NCBI GenBank assembly: GCA_015231665.1
Contig: JADGBD010000061.1
Location: 1-9,247 of the forward strand
DNA length: 9,247 nt
Source: Gammaproteobacteria bacterium
GTDB taxonomy: Bacteria; Pseudomonadota; Gammaproteobacteria; Chromatiales; Chromatiaceae
Reading direction: 5' to 3'
The notes under the pieces were generated by a model that saw only the letters and a program-made list of their open reading frames with translations, was not told the origin of the DNA and searched no databases. Made by a program: the position numbers and the translations under genes. Below, one piece after another: positions 1 to 6,683 of this stretch (positions are counted from its first letter, which is position 1; each line of letters starts with the position of its first letter).

Positions 1-224
1 CACGCCCTTAGCTTAAATACCTTCAGCCCGGAAGATTGGGCCAGCAGGCAGTAACCATCCTGTCAAAGCCAAAAAGCGGATCGCAAAGAACGCAAAGAGA
101 GCGCAAAGGACGCAAAGAAAATTTGTAAGTCAGTGGATAGGTTGGAGCTGAGCAAATTCCGGGATTGGCAGGACACTGCTTTTTGCCCGTTTTATTGTTG
201 CTGCAGTGGGAGATGACTAAAGCT
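1..224. other. Non-coding spacer downstream of the DUF2062 gene
   Basis: I see no credible gene here. The stretch is visibly richer in A and T than the coding DNA and lies at the 3' end of the minus-strand DUF2062 gene. The only clear structure is the CGCAAAG array at 82-117. A minus-strand reading frame runs through it, but its residues mainly translate that repeat and resemble no family I know. A CACTGC/GCAGTG inverted pair near 172-206 has a loop above 20 bases and is not a convincing terminator. Confidence 0.6.
82..117. repeat. Short CGCAAAG tandem array
   Basis: The heptamer CGCAAAG occurs four times, at 82, 91, 102 and 111, giving steps of 9, 11 and 9 bases. Strings of this kind (acgcaaaggacgcaaag) recur, as far as I remember, in intergenic DNA of many proteobacteria, where they give rise to spurious small ORFs. 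A related, more diverged array lies at 6411-6445. Function is unknown. Confidence 0.75.
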
Positions 225-800
225 TCAATCCGCCGTACCTGTGCCATCGGTTGCTGTGCTGGGCTTAAGCGCGGCTGAGGCGTTCTGTTGGCGTTGTTCC
301 CGGCGCCTGGCCAGTTGCCTCAATACGTGCCAGCGCCAGAACATGCGCATGAGCATGAAACTCAGCGCTCCCACCACCAGGCCAACCACCAGACCGCCGG
401 TCAACAGCGGCCACCAGATCTGTCCCAGCACCGATTCCAGCCATTCCATGCTCATCTGAAACTCGCCGATGCTGGCTTCCTCGCCCATGACCCAGAGGCC
501 GACGCGGTAGCAGGCGTAAAACATGGGCGGTATGGTGACGGGGTTGGTGATCCACACCAAAGCCACGGAGATGGGCAGATTGACCCGCAGCAGGATGGCC
601 AGGGCGCCGGCAGTGAGCATTTGCGGAAAGATGGGCACAAAGGCGCAGAGCATGCCGACGAAAAAGCCTCCGGAAACCGAGCGGCGATTGAGGTGAAACA
701 GGTTGGGATCGTGCAAGAGCCGGCCAAAAAGTCGCAGAACCCTGTTGTTCTTCAGACTCACATGGTCGGGGGTGAACTTGCGGATCAGGTGCTTTGGCAT
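225..800 (-). CDS. DUF2062 domain-containing inner-membrane protein
   Basis: The predicted protein has 191 residues and belongs to the DUF2062 family, small membrane proteins of unknown function often found beside comEC in gammaproteobacteria. The family-like core runs from about residue 27 to 105: GRLLHDPNLFHLNRRSVSGG, then a hydrophobic stretch with FVPIFPQM, then NLPISVALVWITNPVTIPP. Hydrophobic segments lie near 44-71, 76-105 and 131-155. A basic segment (about 156-172) and a polar Ala/Thr-rich tail follow. I chose the ATG at 800 because family members begin MPKxL..., although its upstream region has no clear Shine-Dalgarno. A TTG at 863 is preceded by AAGGG about nine bases upstream and would add 21 residues. 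The gene is divergent from comEC, with 146 bp between the chosen starts. Family call is firm; function is unknown. Confidence 0.88.
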   Translation of the reverse strand: MPKHLIRKFTPDHVSLKNNRVLRLFGRLLHDPNLFHLNRRSVSGGFFVGMLCAFVPIFPQMLTAGALAILLRVNLPISVALVWITNPVTIPPMFYACYRVGLWVMGEEASIGEFQMSMEWLESVLGQIWWPLLTGGLVVGLVVGALSFMLMRMFWRWHVLRQLARRREQRQQNASAALKPSTATDGTGTAD

Positions 801-946
801 AGGAATCGCCGGCTGAAAGAGGCGGTGATTAAAGCCCTTGTTCGGGGGATTGGCAAGGGGCAAAATTTGCTGCCCTTTCAGCTTGAGTTGTGGTCGCCCG
901 CTTCAGGATGATTGATCAGGACATTAGGTCAGGATAGATAAAGCCC

Positions 947-3250
947 ATGCTGCCAGCCCTGAGTTTCTTCCTTGGTGTGCTTCTGCTCCAGCACAGCCCC
1001 GAATTGCCGCCCCTGCCCTGGGTTCTGTTTGGGCTGCTGGTGGGCCTGCTGGCGGCGCTGCTGCTGGCGCGCAGGTTGGCCTGGCTGAGTCTGTTGCTGC
1101 TGGGCTTTTGCTATGCCGCGCTGCATGCCAGCTGGCATCTGGCGGAGCAGTTGCCGACGGACTGGGAGGGCAGGGACCTGCTGCTGCAGGGGCGGGTGCT
1201 CTCCCTGCCGGTAAAATTCGAGCGGCGCTTGCGCTTTGAGTTTCAGCCGGAGCAGGTGCTGGCTGATGGCAAGGAGCTGGCCTTTGCCGGCAAGCTGCGG
1301 CTGTCCTGGTACGCCAAGCAATTGCCTGATCTGCGTGCCGGCGAGCGCTGGCAGTTGCAGGTGCGGCTGAAACGACCCCACGGCTTTGCCAACCCCGGTG
1401 GCTTTGACTATCAGGGCTGGCTTTGGCAGCAGGGGATTCGCGCCACCGGCTATGTGCGCACCTCTGAGTTGAATCAGCCGCTGAATCAACCCGGGGAAGG
1501 GCCTGCCGGCATCTACTTCTGGCAGCGCTGGCGTCAGGATTTTGCCGAGCGGCTGGAGCAGGCGGCCTCGGCGGAGAGCCTGCCGCTGTTGGCGGCACTG
1601 ACCATCGGCGAGCGCTCGGGCTTCAGTCAGGAACAGTGGCAGATGTTCCGCGAGACCGGCGCCAATCATCTGGTGGCCATCTCCGGTCTGCATGTGGGCA
1701 TGGTAGCGGGGCTGATGTTACTGACGGCGGGCTGGCTCTGGCGGCGCTCTGCCAGGCTCTGTCTCTGGCTGGCGGCACCTCGGGCAGCGGCCTTGGCGGC
1801 CTTGCTGGCGGCGGCCTTTTATGCCGCCATGGCCGGCTTTGCCATCCCCACCCAACGCGCCCTGATCATGTTGCTGGTGCTCTTGTTGCCGCAGCTGCTG
1901 GGGCGTCAGGGCCGGCCCTGGCAGGGTCTGGGGCATGCCTTGATTCTGGTGCTGCTGATCGACCCGCGCTCGGTGCTCTCGCCGGGATTCATCCTCTCCT
2001 TTGCCGCCGTGGCAGCGATTCTTTGGGCACTGGCACGGCGGCGGGCGGGGGAATCCTGGCTCATCGGCCTGCTGCGGATGCAGTTTGCCGTGCTTTTGGT
2101 GATCAGCCCGCTGCTGATTCTGCTGTTCAATCAGGCCTCGCTGCTGGCCTTGCCGGTGAATCTGCTCGCCGTTCCCTGGTTCAGCCTGGTGCTGGTGCCC
2201 CTGGCCTTTGTCGCTTCTCTGCTGTTGCTCGCGCTGCCCTCCTGGGGTGCGGAGTTATTTGCGCTGATCTCACCCCTCTACAGCCTGAGCCTGGAAGGAT
2301 TGGCACAAATTGCCGCCATCGGCCCCGGGCTGGTGGAGATGGCCGAGCGGCCGAGCTGGCTGATTCTGCTCGCCTGCCTCGGCGGGCTCTGGCTGTTGAC
2401 GCCGCTTCGTCTACCCGGGCGCAGCCTGGGTCTGTTGCTGATCTGGCCGATGCTGGCCTGGCAGCGACCGACCCTGGAGCCCGGTCAGTTCGAGATGGAT
2501 TTTCTTGATGTTGGGCAGGGGCTGGCAGTAGTGCTGAGCACCCGCAACCATGTCCTGCTGTATGACACCGGCGCAGCCTTCAGCGCCGATTTCAATGCCG
2601 GCAGTGCGGTGGTGCTGCCCTTTCTCAAGCAACGCGGTATTGATCGGCTGGATCGCCTGATCATCTCCCATCCGGCACGGGACCATGCCGGCGGCCTGGC
2701 GGCGATTCTGGCGCAGATGCCGGTGGAGCAACTGATCGCCCAGCCCGGAGCCAAGGCCTACCCTCGGCCCGCCGAGCCCTGCCGGGCGGGACTGGCCTGG
2801 GAGTGGGATGGGGTGGAGTTCGAGATTGTCCACCCGCGCGAGCCCGAGCGCTGGCGCCCCAACGATGCTTCCTGCGTGCTGCGGGTAGCCAGCGGCAAAG
2901 CAAAGCTGTTGCTCACCGGCGATCTGGAGCGTCCGGGTGAGCAAGCGCTACTGGCGGAGCAGGGGCCACGGCTGGCCGGTAGCCTGGTCCAGGTGGGCCA
3001 TCACGGCAGCCGTACCTCCTCCTCGCCGGCCTGGGTCGAGACCCTGGCGGCACCGCTGGCGCTGGTCTCCAGCGGCTATCGCAATCCCTTCGGTTTTCCC
3101 GCGGCCGAGGTGGTGGAGCGCTGGCGCAACGCGGGCGCTCAGGTGCTGAATACCGCCGAGACAGGTGCGATCCATCTGCGTTTTGATCCCCATGCCGGAG
3201 CCTCAGCCCCACAGGCCTGGCGCCAGCAGCGTCCGCGCTATTGGGAGTGA
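947..3250 (+). CDS. comEC: DNA internalization-related competence protein ComEC/Rec2
   Basis: This 767-residue protein is the inner-membrane channel thought to carry single-stranded DNA into the cytoplasm during transformation. All three usual parts are visible. The N-terminal part (about 1-190) has hydrophobic helices followed by a DUF4131-type soluble region (QGRVLSLPVKFERRLRF, GFANPGGFDYQGWLWQQGIRATGYV). The Competence membrane domain (about 210-500) contains ISGLHVGMVAG at 245-255 and FAIPTQRALIM at 298-308. A C-terminal metallo-beta-lactamase-like domain (about 515-745) begins DFLDVGQG (518-525), carries HPARDH (H575, D579, H580), then NDASCVL, LLTGDLE (D659) and VGHHGSRTSSS (H685, H686). 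The length is typical for the family and the frame is intact. The ATG at 947 has only a weak AGGA 12 bases upstream. Presence of comEC alone does not show natural competence, since no pilus genes are in view. Confidence 0.95.
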   Translation: MLPALSFFLGVLLLQHSPELPPLPWVLFGLLVGLLAALLLARRLAWLSLLLLGFCYAALHASWHLAEQLPTDWEGRDLLLQGRVLSLPVKFERRLRFEFQPEQVLADGKELAFAGKLRLSWYAKQLPDLRAGERWQLQVRLKRPHGFANPGGFDYQGWLWQQGIRATGYVRTSELNQPLNQPGEGPAGIYFWQRWRQDFAERLEQAASAESLPLLAALTIGERSGFSQEQWQMFRETGANHLVAISGLHVGMVAGLMLLTAGWLWRRSARLCLWLAAPRAAALAALLAAAFYAAMAGFAIPTQRALIMLLVLLLPQLLGRQGRPWQGLGHALILVLLIDPRSVLSPGFILSFAAVAAILWALARRRAGESWLIGLLRMQFAVLLVISPLLILLFNQASLLALPVNLLAVPWFSLVLVPLAFVASLLLLALPSWGAELFALISPLYSLSLEGLAQIAAIGPGLVEMAERPSWLILLACLGGLWLLTPLRLPGRSLGLLLIWPMLAWQRPTLEPGQFEMDFLDVGQGLAVVLSTRNHVLLYDTGAAFSADFNAGSAVVLPFLKQRGIDRLDRLIISHPARDHAGGLAAILAQMPVEQLIAQPGAKAYPRPAEPCRAGLAWEWDGVEFEIVHPREPERWRPNDASCVLRVASGKAKLLLTGDLERPGEQALLAEQGPRLAGSLVQVGHHGSRTSSSPAWVETLAAPLALVSSGYRNPFGFPAAEVVERWRNAGAQVLNTAETGAIHLRFDPHAGASAPQAWRQQRPRYWE

Positions 3251-3278
3251 CTGCATAGCCATGACCCTGCGCAGCCCT

Positions 3279-3284
3279 TATAAT
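3279..3284 (+). promoter_or_regulatory. Possible -10 box of the exbB-kdsB operon
   Basis: A perfect TATAAT sits in the 66-bp gap between the comEC stop and the exbB start, 32 bases before the chosen GTG. The correctly spaced upstream hexamer (3256-3261, TAGCCA) is a poor -35 match and there is no extended -10 TG, so this is only a candidate internal promoter. It would separate expression of exbB-exbD-lpxK-ycaR-kdsB from comEC. Confidence 0.35.
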
Positions 3285-3303
3285 CGCCTCCTTTACAGAA
3301 TCT

Positions 3304-3309
3304 AGGGGA
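3304..3309 (+). promoter_or_regulatory. Ribosome binding site deciding the exbB start
   Basis: AGGGGA lies 7 bases before the GTG at 3317 but only one base before the in-frame GTG at 3311. That spacing favours 3317 as the exbB start. Confidence 0.6.
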
Positions 3310-3316
3310 AGTGCAG

Positions 3317-3934
3317 GTGTTGGAACTGGTCAAATCTGGCGGCTGGCTGATGTTGCCGATCATCGCCTGTTCGGTGGTCGCCATGGCGATCATCCTCGAA
3401 CGGCTCTGGAGCTTGCGCGCCAGTCATGTGATCCCGAAGAATCTGGTGGCGGACATCTGGCAGGTGCATCGCCAGGGTCAGCTCAACGACCGCGCCATCG
3501 AGATCATCCGCAACGGCTCGCCCCTGGGCCGGGTATTGGCGGCGGGGTTGGTGAACTTCAACAACTCCCGCGAGGTGATGAAAGAGTCCATCGAAGAGGT
3601 CGGCCGCCAGGTGGTGCATGAGATGGAGCGCTTCCTCAACACCCTCGGCACCATTGCCGCGATCTCGCCACTGCTGGGCCTGCTGGGCACGGTGATCGGC
3701 ATGATCAAGGTCTTTGGTGCCATCACCCAAGCCGGGGTGGGCAACCCGGCGGTGCTCGCCGGCGGTATTTCCGAGGCCCTGATCACCACCGCCGCAGGCA
3801 TCTCGGTGGCCATTCCCACCCTGATGTTTCATCGTTATTTCAATGGCTTGGTCGAGCGCTACGTGGTCCGCATGGAGGAGGAGGCGCTGAAGATGATCGA
3901 GGTCATGCACGGTGAGCGGGTAGGGCGCAGCTGA
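3317..3934 (+). CDS. exbB: MotA/TolQ/ExbB proton channel family protein (ExbB-like)
   Basis: The protein has 205 residues from the GTG at 3317. It is the multi-helix subunit of an ExbB-ExbD or TolQ-TolR type inner-membrane motor that uses proton flow to do work across the envelope. Three hydrophobic helices appear near 11-30, 110-132 and 152-174. The family core is plain: ISPLLGLLGTVIGMIKVF (116-133) and GGISEALITTAAGISVAIP (149-167). The second start at 3317 gives MLELVKSGGW, which aligns with the MxELVKAGGW openings I remember from Pseudomonas-type relatives and has a better placed ribosome binding site than the GTG at 3311. The gene is separated by only two bases from exbD. There is no TonB or TonB-dependent receptor nearby, so the client of the motor is unknown; a TolQ-like label would also be defensible. 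Confidence 0.9.
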   Translation: MLELVKSGGWLMLPIIACSVVAMAIILERLWSLRASHVIPKNLVADIWQVHRQGQLNDRAIEIIRNGSPLGRVLAAGLVNFNNSREVMKESIEEVGRQVVHEMERFLNTLGTIAAISPLLGLLGTVIGMIKVFGAITQAGVGNPAVLAGGISEALITTAAGISVAIPTLMFHRYFNGLVERYVVRMEEEALKMIEVMHGERVGRS

Positions 3935-3936
3935 AG

Positions 3937-4359
3937 ATGAATCTGCGTCCGCACAAGAGCCGCTCCCTCGACATCAACCTGACGCCACTGATCGATGTGG
4001 TGTTTCTCATGTTGATCTTTTTTATGGTCTCCACCACCTTTGACCGCGACACCGAGATCAAGCTGGAACTGCCCGAGGCCAGTCAGGTGGAGCAGGAGCC
4101 CAGCGAGGAGGTGCAAATCCGCATCACCATCGATGCCCGCGGCAACTTTTATGTGGATGACGAGCAGCTGATCAACAGCCAGTTCGACACCCTCAAGCGC
4201 ACCCTGGAAAAAAAGATCAAGGACCTGCCCAAGTTGCCTCCCCTGGCCATCCTGGCCGATGCCCAGACCCCGCACCATGCAGTGATGACGGCGATGGATG
4301 CCGCCAGCCAGGTGGGGTTGGTGAACATGAGCTTTCCCGCCCGCCAACGCCAGCCCTGA
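3937..4359 (+). CDS. exbD: Biopolymer transport protein ExbD/TolR family
   Basis: The 140-residue product is the single-pass partner of the ExbB-like protein. It has a short cytoplasmic N-terminus with SLDINLTPLIDVVFLMLIFFMV (10-31), which is the family signature and only transmembrane helix. D20 is the likely equivalent of the proton-carrying aspartate of ExbD (Asp25 in E. coli). A periplasmic domain of about 105 residues follows, containing VQIRITIDARGNFYVDDEQL and ending with a segment ILADAQTPHHAVMTAMDAAS typical of the family (ADxxxxHxxVxxVMDxA). The ATG follows the exbB stop by two bases, consistent with translational coupling; only a weak AGGG is found 11 bases upstream. Confidence 0.92.
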   Translation: MNLRPHKSRSLDINLTPLIDVVFLMLIFFMVSTTFDRDTEIKLELPEASQVEQEPSEEVQIRITIDARGNFYVDDEQLINSQFDTLKRTLEKKIKDLPKLPPLAILADAQTPHHAVMTAMDAASQVGLVNMSFPARQRQP

Positions 4360-4373
4360 GCGCCAAAGCCGCG

Positions 4374-5444
4374 GTGCCTGCTCTCGATCACTACTGGTAT
4401 AGCCTGAATCCGGTTTCCCTCGCCCTGCTGCCTCTGGCCGGGCTGTTCTGGCTGCTTGCCGGGCTGCGCCGCCAGCTGTATCGCCTCGGCCTGCTGCGCT
4501 CGGTGCGTCTGCCCCGGCCGGTGATAGTCGTCGGCAACATCAGTGTTGGCGGCTCGGGCAAGTCCCCCCTGGTGATTGCTCTGGCGCGCCACCTGCAAGC
4601 GCTGGGCTATCGCCCGGGGATCATCTCCCGCGGTCACGGCGGGCGCGCCAGTCACTGGCCTCAGCCGGTGCATGCCGACTCCGACCCCCTGCTGCTGGGT
4701 GATGAGCCGGTGATGATCGCCGAGCAAACCGGCTGCCCGGTCTGGGTCGGGCCGGATCGGGTCGCCGCCGCGCAGGCCCTGCTGGCGCAGCAGCCTTGCG
4801 ATCTGCTGATTTCTGATGACGGCTTGCAGCACTACCGCTTGCAGCGGGATTTGGAAATCGCTCTGATCGATGGCACTCGGCGCTTCGGTAACGGCCTGCC
4901 GCTGCCCGCCGGCCCCCTGCGCGAGCCGCCCTCGCGTCTGACCCGGGTGGACTGGTGCCTGGTCAAGGGCAGGGCAGGGGTCGGGGAGGCCGGACTGGAT
5001 TTGGCGCTGGATTTGGCGCTTGATCTGCATCTGGGCGAGGCGATCAACCTACAGGACCCGAGCCGGCGCCTGCCCCTATCCCAGTTTATCGGCAGCCCGG
5101 TGCACGCCATCGCCGGCATCGGCCATCCCGAGTCCTTCTTTGCTCTGCTACGCCAGCAGGGTTTGGAGTTGATCGAGCACGCCTTTGACGACCATCACCC
5201 CTTTCAGGCCGCCGATCTCGCCTTTGGTGGGGAGATTCCCCTGCTCATGACCGCCAAGGATGGCGTAAAATGCCGCCCACTGGCGCAGCCCTGGCACTGG
5301 GTCGTGCCGCTGCAGGCGAGCCTGCCCCCAGCCTTTACCCAGGCGCTCGAGGCCAGACTGGCCGAGCTTTGCGCCGCCTACCCATCCCCCGGAGTCAGCC
5401 CTGGAGCCAGGCCCGGAGCCACATCAGGAGCCCATCATGGATAA
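4374..5444 (+). CDS. lpxK: Tetraacyldisaccharide 4'-kinase LpxK
   Basis: LpxK phosphorylates the 4' position of tetraacyldisaccharide 1-phosphate to make lipid IVA, a late inner-membrane step of lipid A synthesis. The 356-residue protein has an N-terminal membrane-associated helix (about 13-30), a P-loop [11 protein letters not shown] (54-64), ISRGHGGR (84-91), a DDGLQH motif (148-153) and LPAGPLREP (177-185). The C-terminal family motif, usually TEKDAVKC, reads TAKDGVKC (293-300). The start is a GTG 14 bases after exbD, with no obvious ribosome binding site and no better in-frame ATG. Two tandem duplications of 12 bp, each worth four codons, lie in this gene: LDLA repeated around 209-219 and a Gly-Ala-rich tail after residue about 339. 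The stop overlaps the ycaR start in ATGGATAA. Confidence 0.95.
   Translation: MPALDHYWYSLNPVSLALLPLAGLFWLLAGLRRQLYRLGLLRSVRLPRPVIVVGNISVGGSGKSPLVIALARHLQALGYRPGIISRGHGGRASHWPQPVHADSDPLLLGDEPVMIAEQTGCPVWVGPDRVAAAQALLAQQPCDLLISDDGLQHYRLQRDLEIALIDGTRRFGNGLPLPAGPLREPPSRLTRVDWCLVKGRAGVGEAGLDLALDLALDLHLGEAINLQDPSRRLPLSQFIGSPVHAIAGIGHPESFFALLRQQGLELIEHAFDDHHPFQAADLAFGGEIPLLMTAKDGVKCRPLAQPWHWVVPLQASLPPAFTQALEARLAELCAAYPSPGVSPGARPGATSGAHHG
4995..5030 (+). repeat. 12-bp tandem repeat inside lpxK
   Basis: The 12-mer CTGGATTTGGCG occurs twice in perfect tandem (4995-5006, 5007-5018), followed by a diverged third copy (5019-5030, CTTGATCTGCAT). It is in frame and encodes [12 protein letters not shown] in a part of LpxK that I would expect to be variable, so the frame is kept. 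Confidence 0.85.
5391..5440 (+). repeat. Degenerate 12-bp GGAG-repeat forming the LpxK tail and the ycaR ribosome binding site
   Basis: GGAG recurs exactly every 12 bases at 5391, 5403, 5415 and 5427, with GGAT in phase at 5439. In the lpxK frame this encodes [17 protein letters not shown] and the stop. The fourth GGAG, with the A before it (AGGAG, 5426-5430), sits six bases before the ycaR ATG and is its Shine-Dalgarno. Confidence 0.8.
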
Positions 5445-5622
5445 ATACCTGCTCGAAATCCTCGTCTGCCCCCTGTGCAAGGGGCCGCTGTATTACGACA
5501 AAAAGGCCGCCGAGCTGATCTGTCGCGCCGATCGTCTGGCCTACCCGGTGCGCGACGACATCCCGGTGATGCTCGAAGACGAGGCCCGCGAGCTCGACCC
5601 GGAAGAGGAAGTGCCTGCTTGA
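5437..5622 (+). CDS. ycaR: Trm112-like small protein YcaR
   Basis: This 61-residue protein belongs to the UPF0434/Trm112-like family and sits between lpxK and kdsB as it commonly does in gammaproteobacteria. The start [18 protein letters not shown] and the segment [27 protein letters not shown] match the family closely. C11 and C14 form the CPLC knuckle and C29 is a third cysteine; the fourth zinc-ligand position is aspartate (D32), which as I recall is also an Asp in E. coli YcaR, so zinc binding may be absent. Eukaryotic and archaeal Trm112 proteins activate methyltransferases, but the bacterial role is not settled. It has a strong AGGAG six bases upstream, and its ATG overlaps the lpxK stop by eight bases. 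Confidence 0.92.
   Translation: MDKYLLEILVCPLCKGPLYYDKKAAELICRADRLAYPVRDDIPVMLEDEARELDPEEEVPA
5605..5609 (+). promoter_or_regulatory. Ribosome binding site supporting the TTG start of kdsB
   Basis: GAGGA, inside the purine run encoding the acidic end of YcaR, lies nine bases before the TTG at 5619. It is the only well-placed Shine-Dalgarno near the conserved N-terminus of KdsB. Confidence 0.6.
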
Positions 5623-6389
5623 ATCGCTTCAAGGTGGTGATTCCCGCCCGCTACGGTTCCAGCCGGTTGCCGGGCAAGCCCCTGCGGGAGATTCTCGGCA
5701 AGCCGATGCTGCTGCATGTGGTGGATCGGGCACGCGCCAGCCAGGCCGAGCAGGTGGTGGTGGCCACCGACGATGCCCGCATCCAGGCGGTGGCCGAAGC
5801 CGCCGGGGTGGAGGTGTGCATGACCTCGGCCAGCCACAGCAGCGGCACCGAGCGCCTGGCTGAGGTGGTGGATCGCTATGCTTGGGCCGATGACGAGGTG
5901 ATCGTCAACCTCCAGGGTGACGAGCCGGCGATGCCCAGCCGCCTGATCGATCAGGTCGCCAGCGACATGGTCATCCACCGCGATGCGGTCATGACCACCC
6001 TGGCCACCCCGCTGCAGGAGAAGGCCGAGCTGTTCGACCCGCACATCGTCAAGCTGGTCTGCGACCACTTCGGCTATGCCCTCTATTTCAGCCGGGCGCC
6101 GATCCCCTGGCACCGCGACGAGTTTGCCCTGGACGCCGAGGAACTGCCGGCGCAGACTCCCTTCCAGCGCCACATCGGCCTCTACGCCTACCGCGCCGGT
6201 TTTCTTCAGCGCTACCTCAACTGGCCGGCCTCACCCCTGGAGCAGGCCGAATCCCTCGAGCAACTGCGCGTGCTCTGGCACGGTGGCCGCATCCACGTCA
6301 GCACCACCGAGGTCCTCCCCGGTCAGGGTGTGGATACCGAGGCCGACCTGCAGCGGGTGGTCAAAAGCCTGCAGGCGCTGGAGCTTTAG
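5619..6389 (+). CDS. kdsB: 3-deoxy-manno-octulosonate cytidylyltransferase (CMP-Kdo synthetase)
   Basis: KdsB couples Kdo with CTP to give CMP-Kdo and pyrophosphate, supplying the sugar that WaaA adds to lipid IVA. The 256-residue product is close to the E. coli length (248). Motifs are complete: [15 protein letters not shown] (8-22) for nucleotide binding, ATDD (49-52), [11 protein letters not shown] (73-83), NLQGDEP (97-103), YFSRAPIPW (156-164), RHIGLYAYR (184-192), ESLEQLRVL (211-219) and [11 protein letters not shown]101 and D239 are the likely magnesium ligands. The frame stays open upstream to 5475, but family proteins begin MxxFxVVIPAR, which fits the TTG at 5619. That TTG overlaps the ycaR stop in TTGA, a four-base start-stop overlap pointing to translational coupling. 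The gene ends the operon; no clear terminator with a T-run follows. Confidence 0.96.
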   Translation: MNRFKVVIPARYGSSRLPGKPLREILGKPMLLHVVDRARASQAEQVVVATDDARIQAVAEAAGVEVCMTSASHSSGTERLAEVVDRYAWADDEVIVNLQGDEPAMPSRLIDQVASDMVIHRDAVMTTLATPLQEKAELFDPHIVKLVCDHFGYALYFSRAPIPWHRDEFALDAEELPAQTPFQRHIGLYAYRAGFLQRYLNWPASPLEQAESLEQLRVLWHGGRIHVSTTEVLPGQGVDTEADLQRVVKSLQALEL

Positions 6390-6410
6390 CAAAGCCGGAA
6401 CCACACAGGA

Positions 6411-6445
6411 CGCAGAGGACGCGAAGAAGCGCGGAGATCGCAGAG
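6411..6445. repeat. Diverged CGCRRAG tandem array
   Basis: Heptamers CGCAGAG, CGCGAAG, CGCGGAG and CGCAGAG start at 6411, 6420, 6430 and 6439, with steps of 9, 10 and 9. This is the same architecture as the array at 82-117 (9, 11, 9) with purine substitutions. It begins 21 bases after the kdsB stop. Confidence 0.7.
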
Positions 6446-6493
6446 TTTGAAAAAGGAAAGCATCTGAGCAGTTAACTGACCAGGCCTCTTGTC

Positions 6494-6514
6494 CCCTCTC
6501 CCCCCGGGAGAGGG
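6494..6514. repeat. REP-like palindrome CCCTCTCCC-CCC-GGGAGAGGG
   Basis: A perfect 9-bp inverted repeat with a three-base loop is followed by a partial echo, CTAGGGAGAGG. CCCTCTCCC...GGGAGAGGG elements are, from memory, widespread intergenic repeats in proteobacteria. It could fold downstream of the kdsB message and slow 3' decay. No T-run follows, so it does not look like an intrinsic terminator. Confidence 0.7.
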
Positions 6515-6559
6515 CTAGGGAGAGGAGGGCGGATAAGACCACGCCAGATCGGCGCCTCT

Positions 6560-6590
6560 CCGGATTCCGCTTCGCTCCATCCGGGCTACG
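6560..6590. repeat. REP-like element with CCGGAT/ATCCGG arms
   Basis: Perfect 6-bp arms CCGGAT (6560-6565) and ATCCGG (6579-6584) enclose TCCGCTTCGCTCC, followed by GCTACG. The pattern of a GGATnnCGCTnCGCT core, ATCC and then GGGCTACG matches a dispersed intergenic repeat type I recall from many gammaproteobacterial genomes. Copy number in this genome cannot be seen from one window. Confidence 0.6.
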
Positions 6591-6679
6591 AGGCTGTGTA
6601 TCCGTGGCTAACTTCCCTTTTTACGATACAAATTCGACAGACGCCCGGCGCTGTTGCACCATAGCGCCCCTGTTTGCTT

Positions 6680-6683
6680 GAGG
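6680..6683 (+). promoter_or_regulatory. Ribosome binding site deciding the znuC start
   Basis: GAGG lies six bases before the in-frame GTG at 6690. The earlier in-frame TTG at 6654 would add 12 residues not expected in the family and has no comparable site. Confidence 0.5.

Noticed and set aside
82..117. CRISPR array
   Set aside because: Units are 7 bases with 2-4 base gaps; there are no spacers of 30 bases or so and no cas genes.
172..206. CACTGC/GCAGTG inverted pair as a terminator for the DUF2062 gene
   Set aside because: The stem is only six bases with a loop above 20 bases and no T-run directly after it on the minus strand.
23..247. Minus-strand reading frame of 74 codons in the left spacer
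   Set aside because: Most of its distinctive residues are translation of the CGCAAAG array; it has no ribosome binding site and resembles no family I know.
288..911. Long plus-strand reading frame of 207 codons
   Set aside because: It is antisense to the DUF2062 gene, is Gln/His-rich as expected of a shadow frame, and shows no motif; the minus-strand frame carries the conserved family core.
912..940. Possible comEC promoter, TTGATC then TAGATA with 17-bp spacing
   Set aside because: The -10 match is poor and would place transcription start at or after the ATG, leaving no leader; not strong enough to list.
929..1693. Minus-strand reading frames of 224 and 254 codons
   Set aside because: They are antisense to the 5' part of comEC, low-complexity in Pro, Ala and Gln, and are typical shadows in GC-rich DNA.
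1636..2508. Plus-strand reading frame of 290 codons
   Set aside because: It is an out-of-frame shadow of the comEC membrane domain with Gly/Ala-rich composition and no motif.
4149..5030. Minus-strand reading frame of 293 codons spanning exbD and lpxK
   Set aside because: It crosses a gene junction on the opposite strand, is Gln/Arg-rich and has no recognisable domain; both sense genes are certain.
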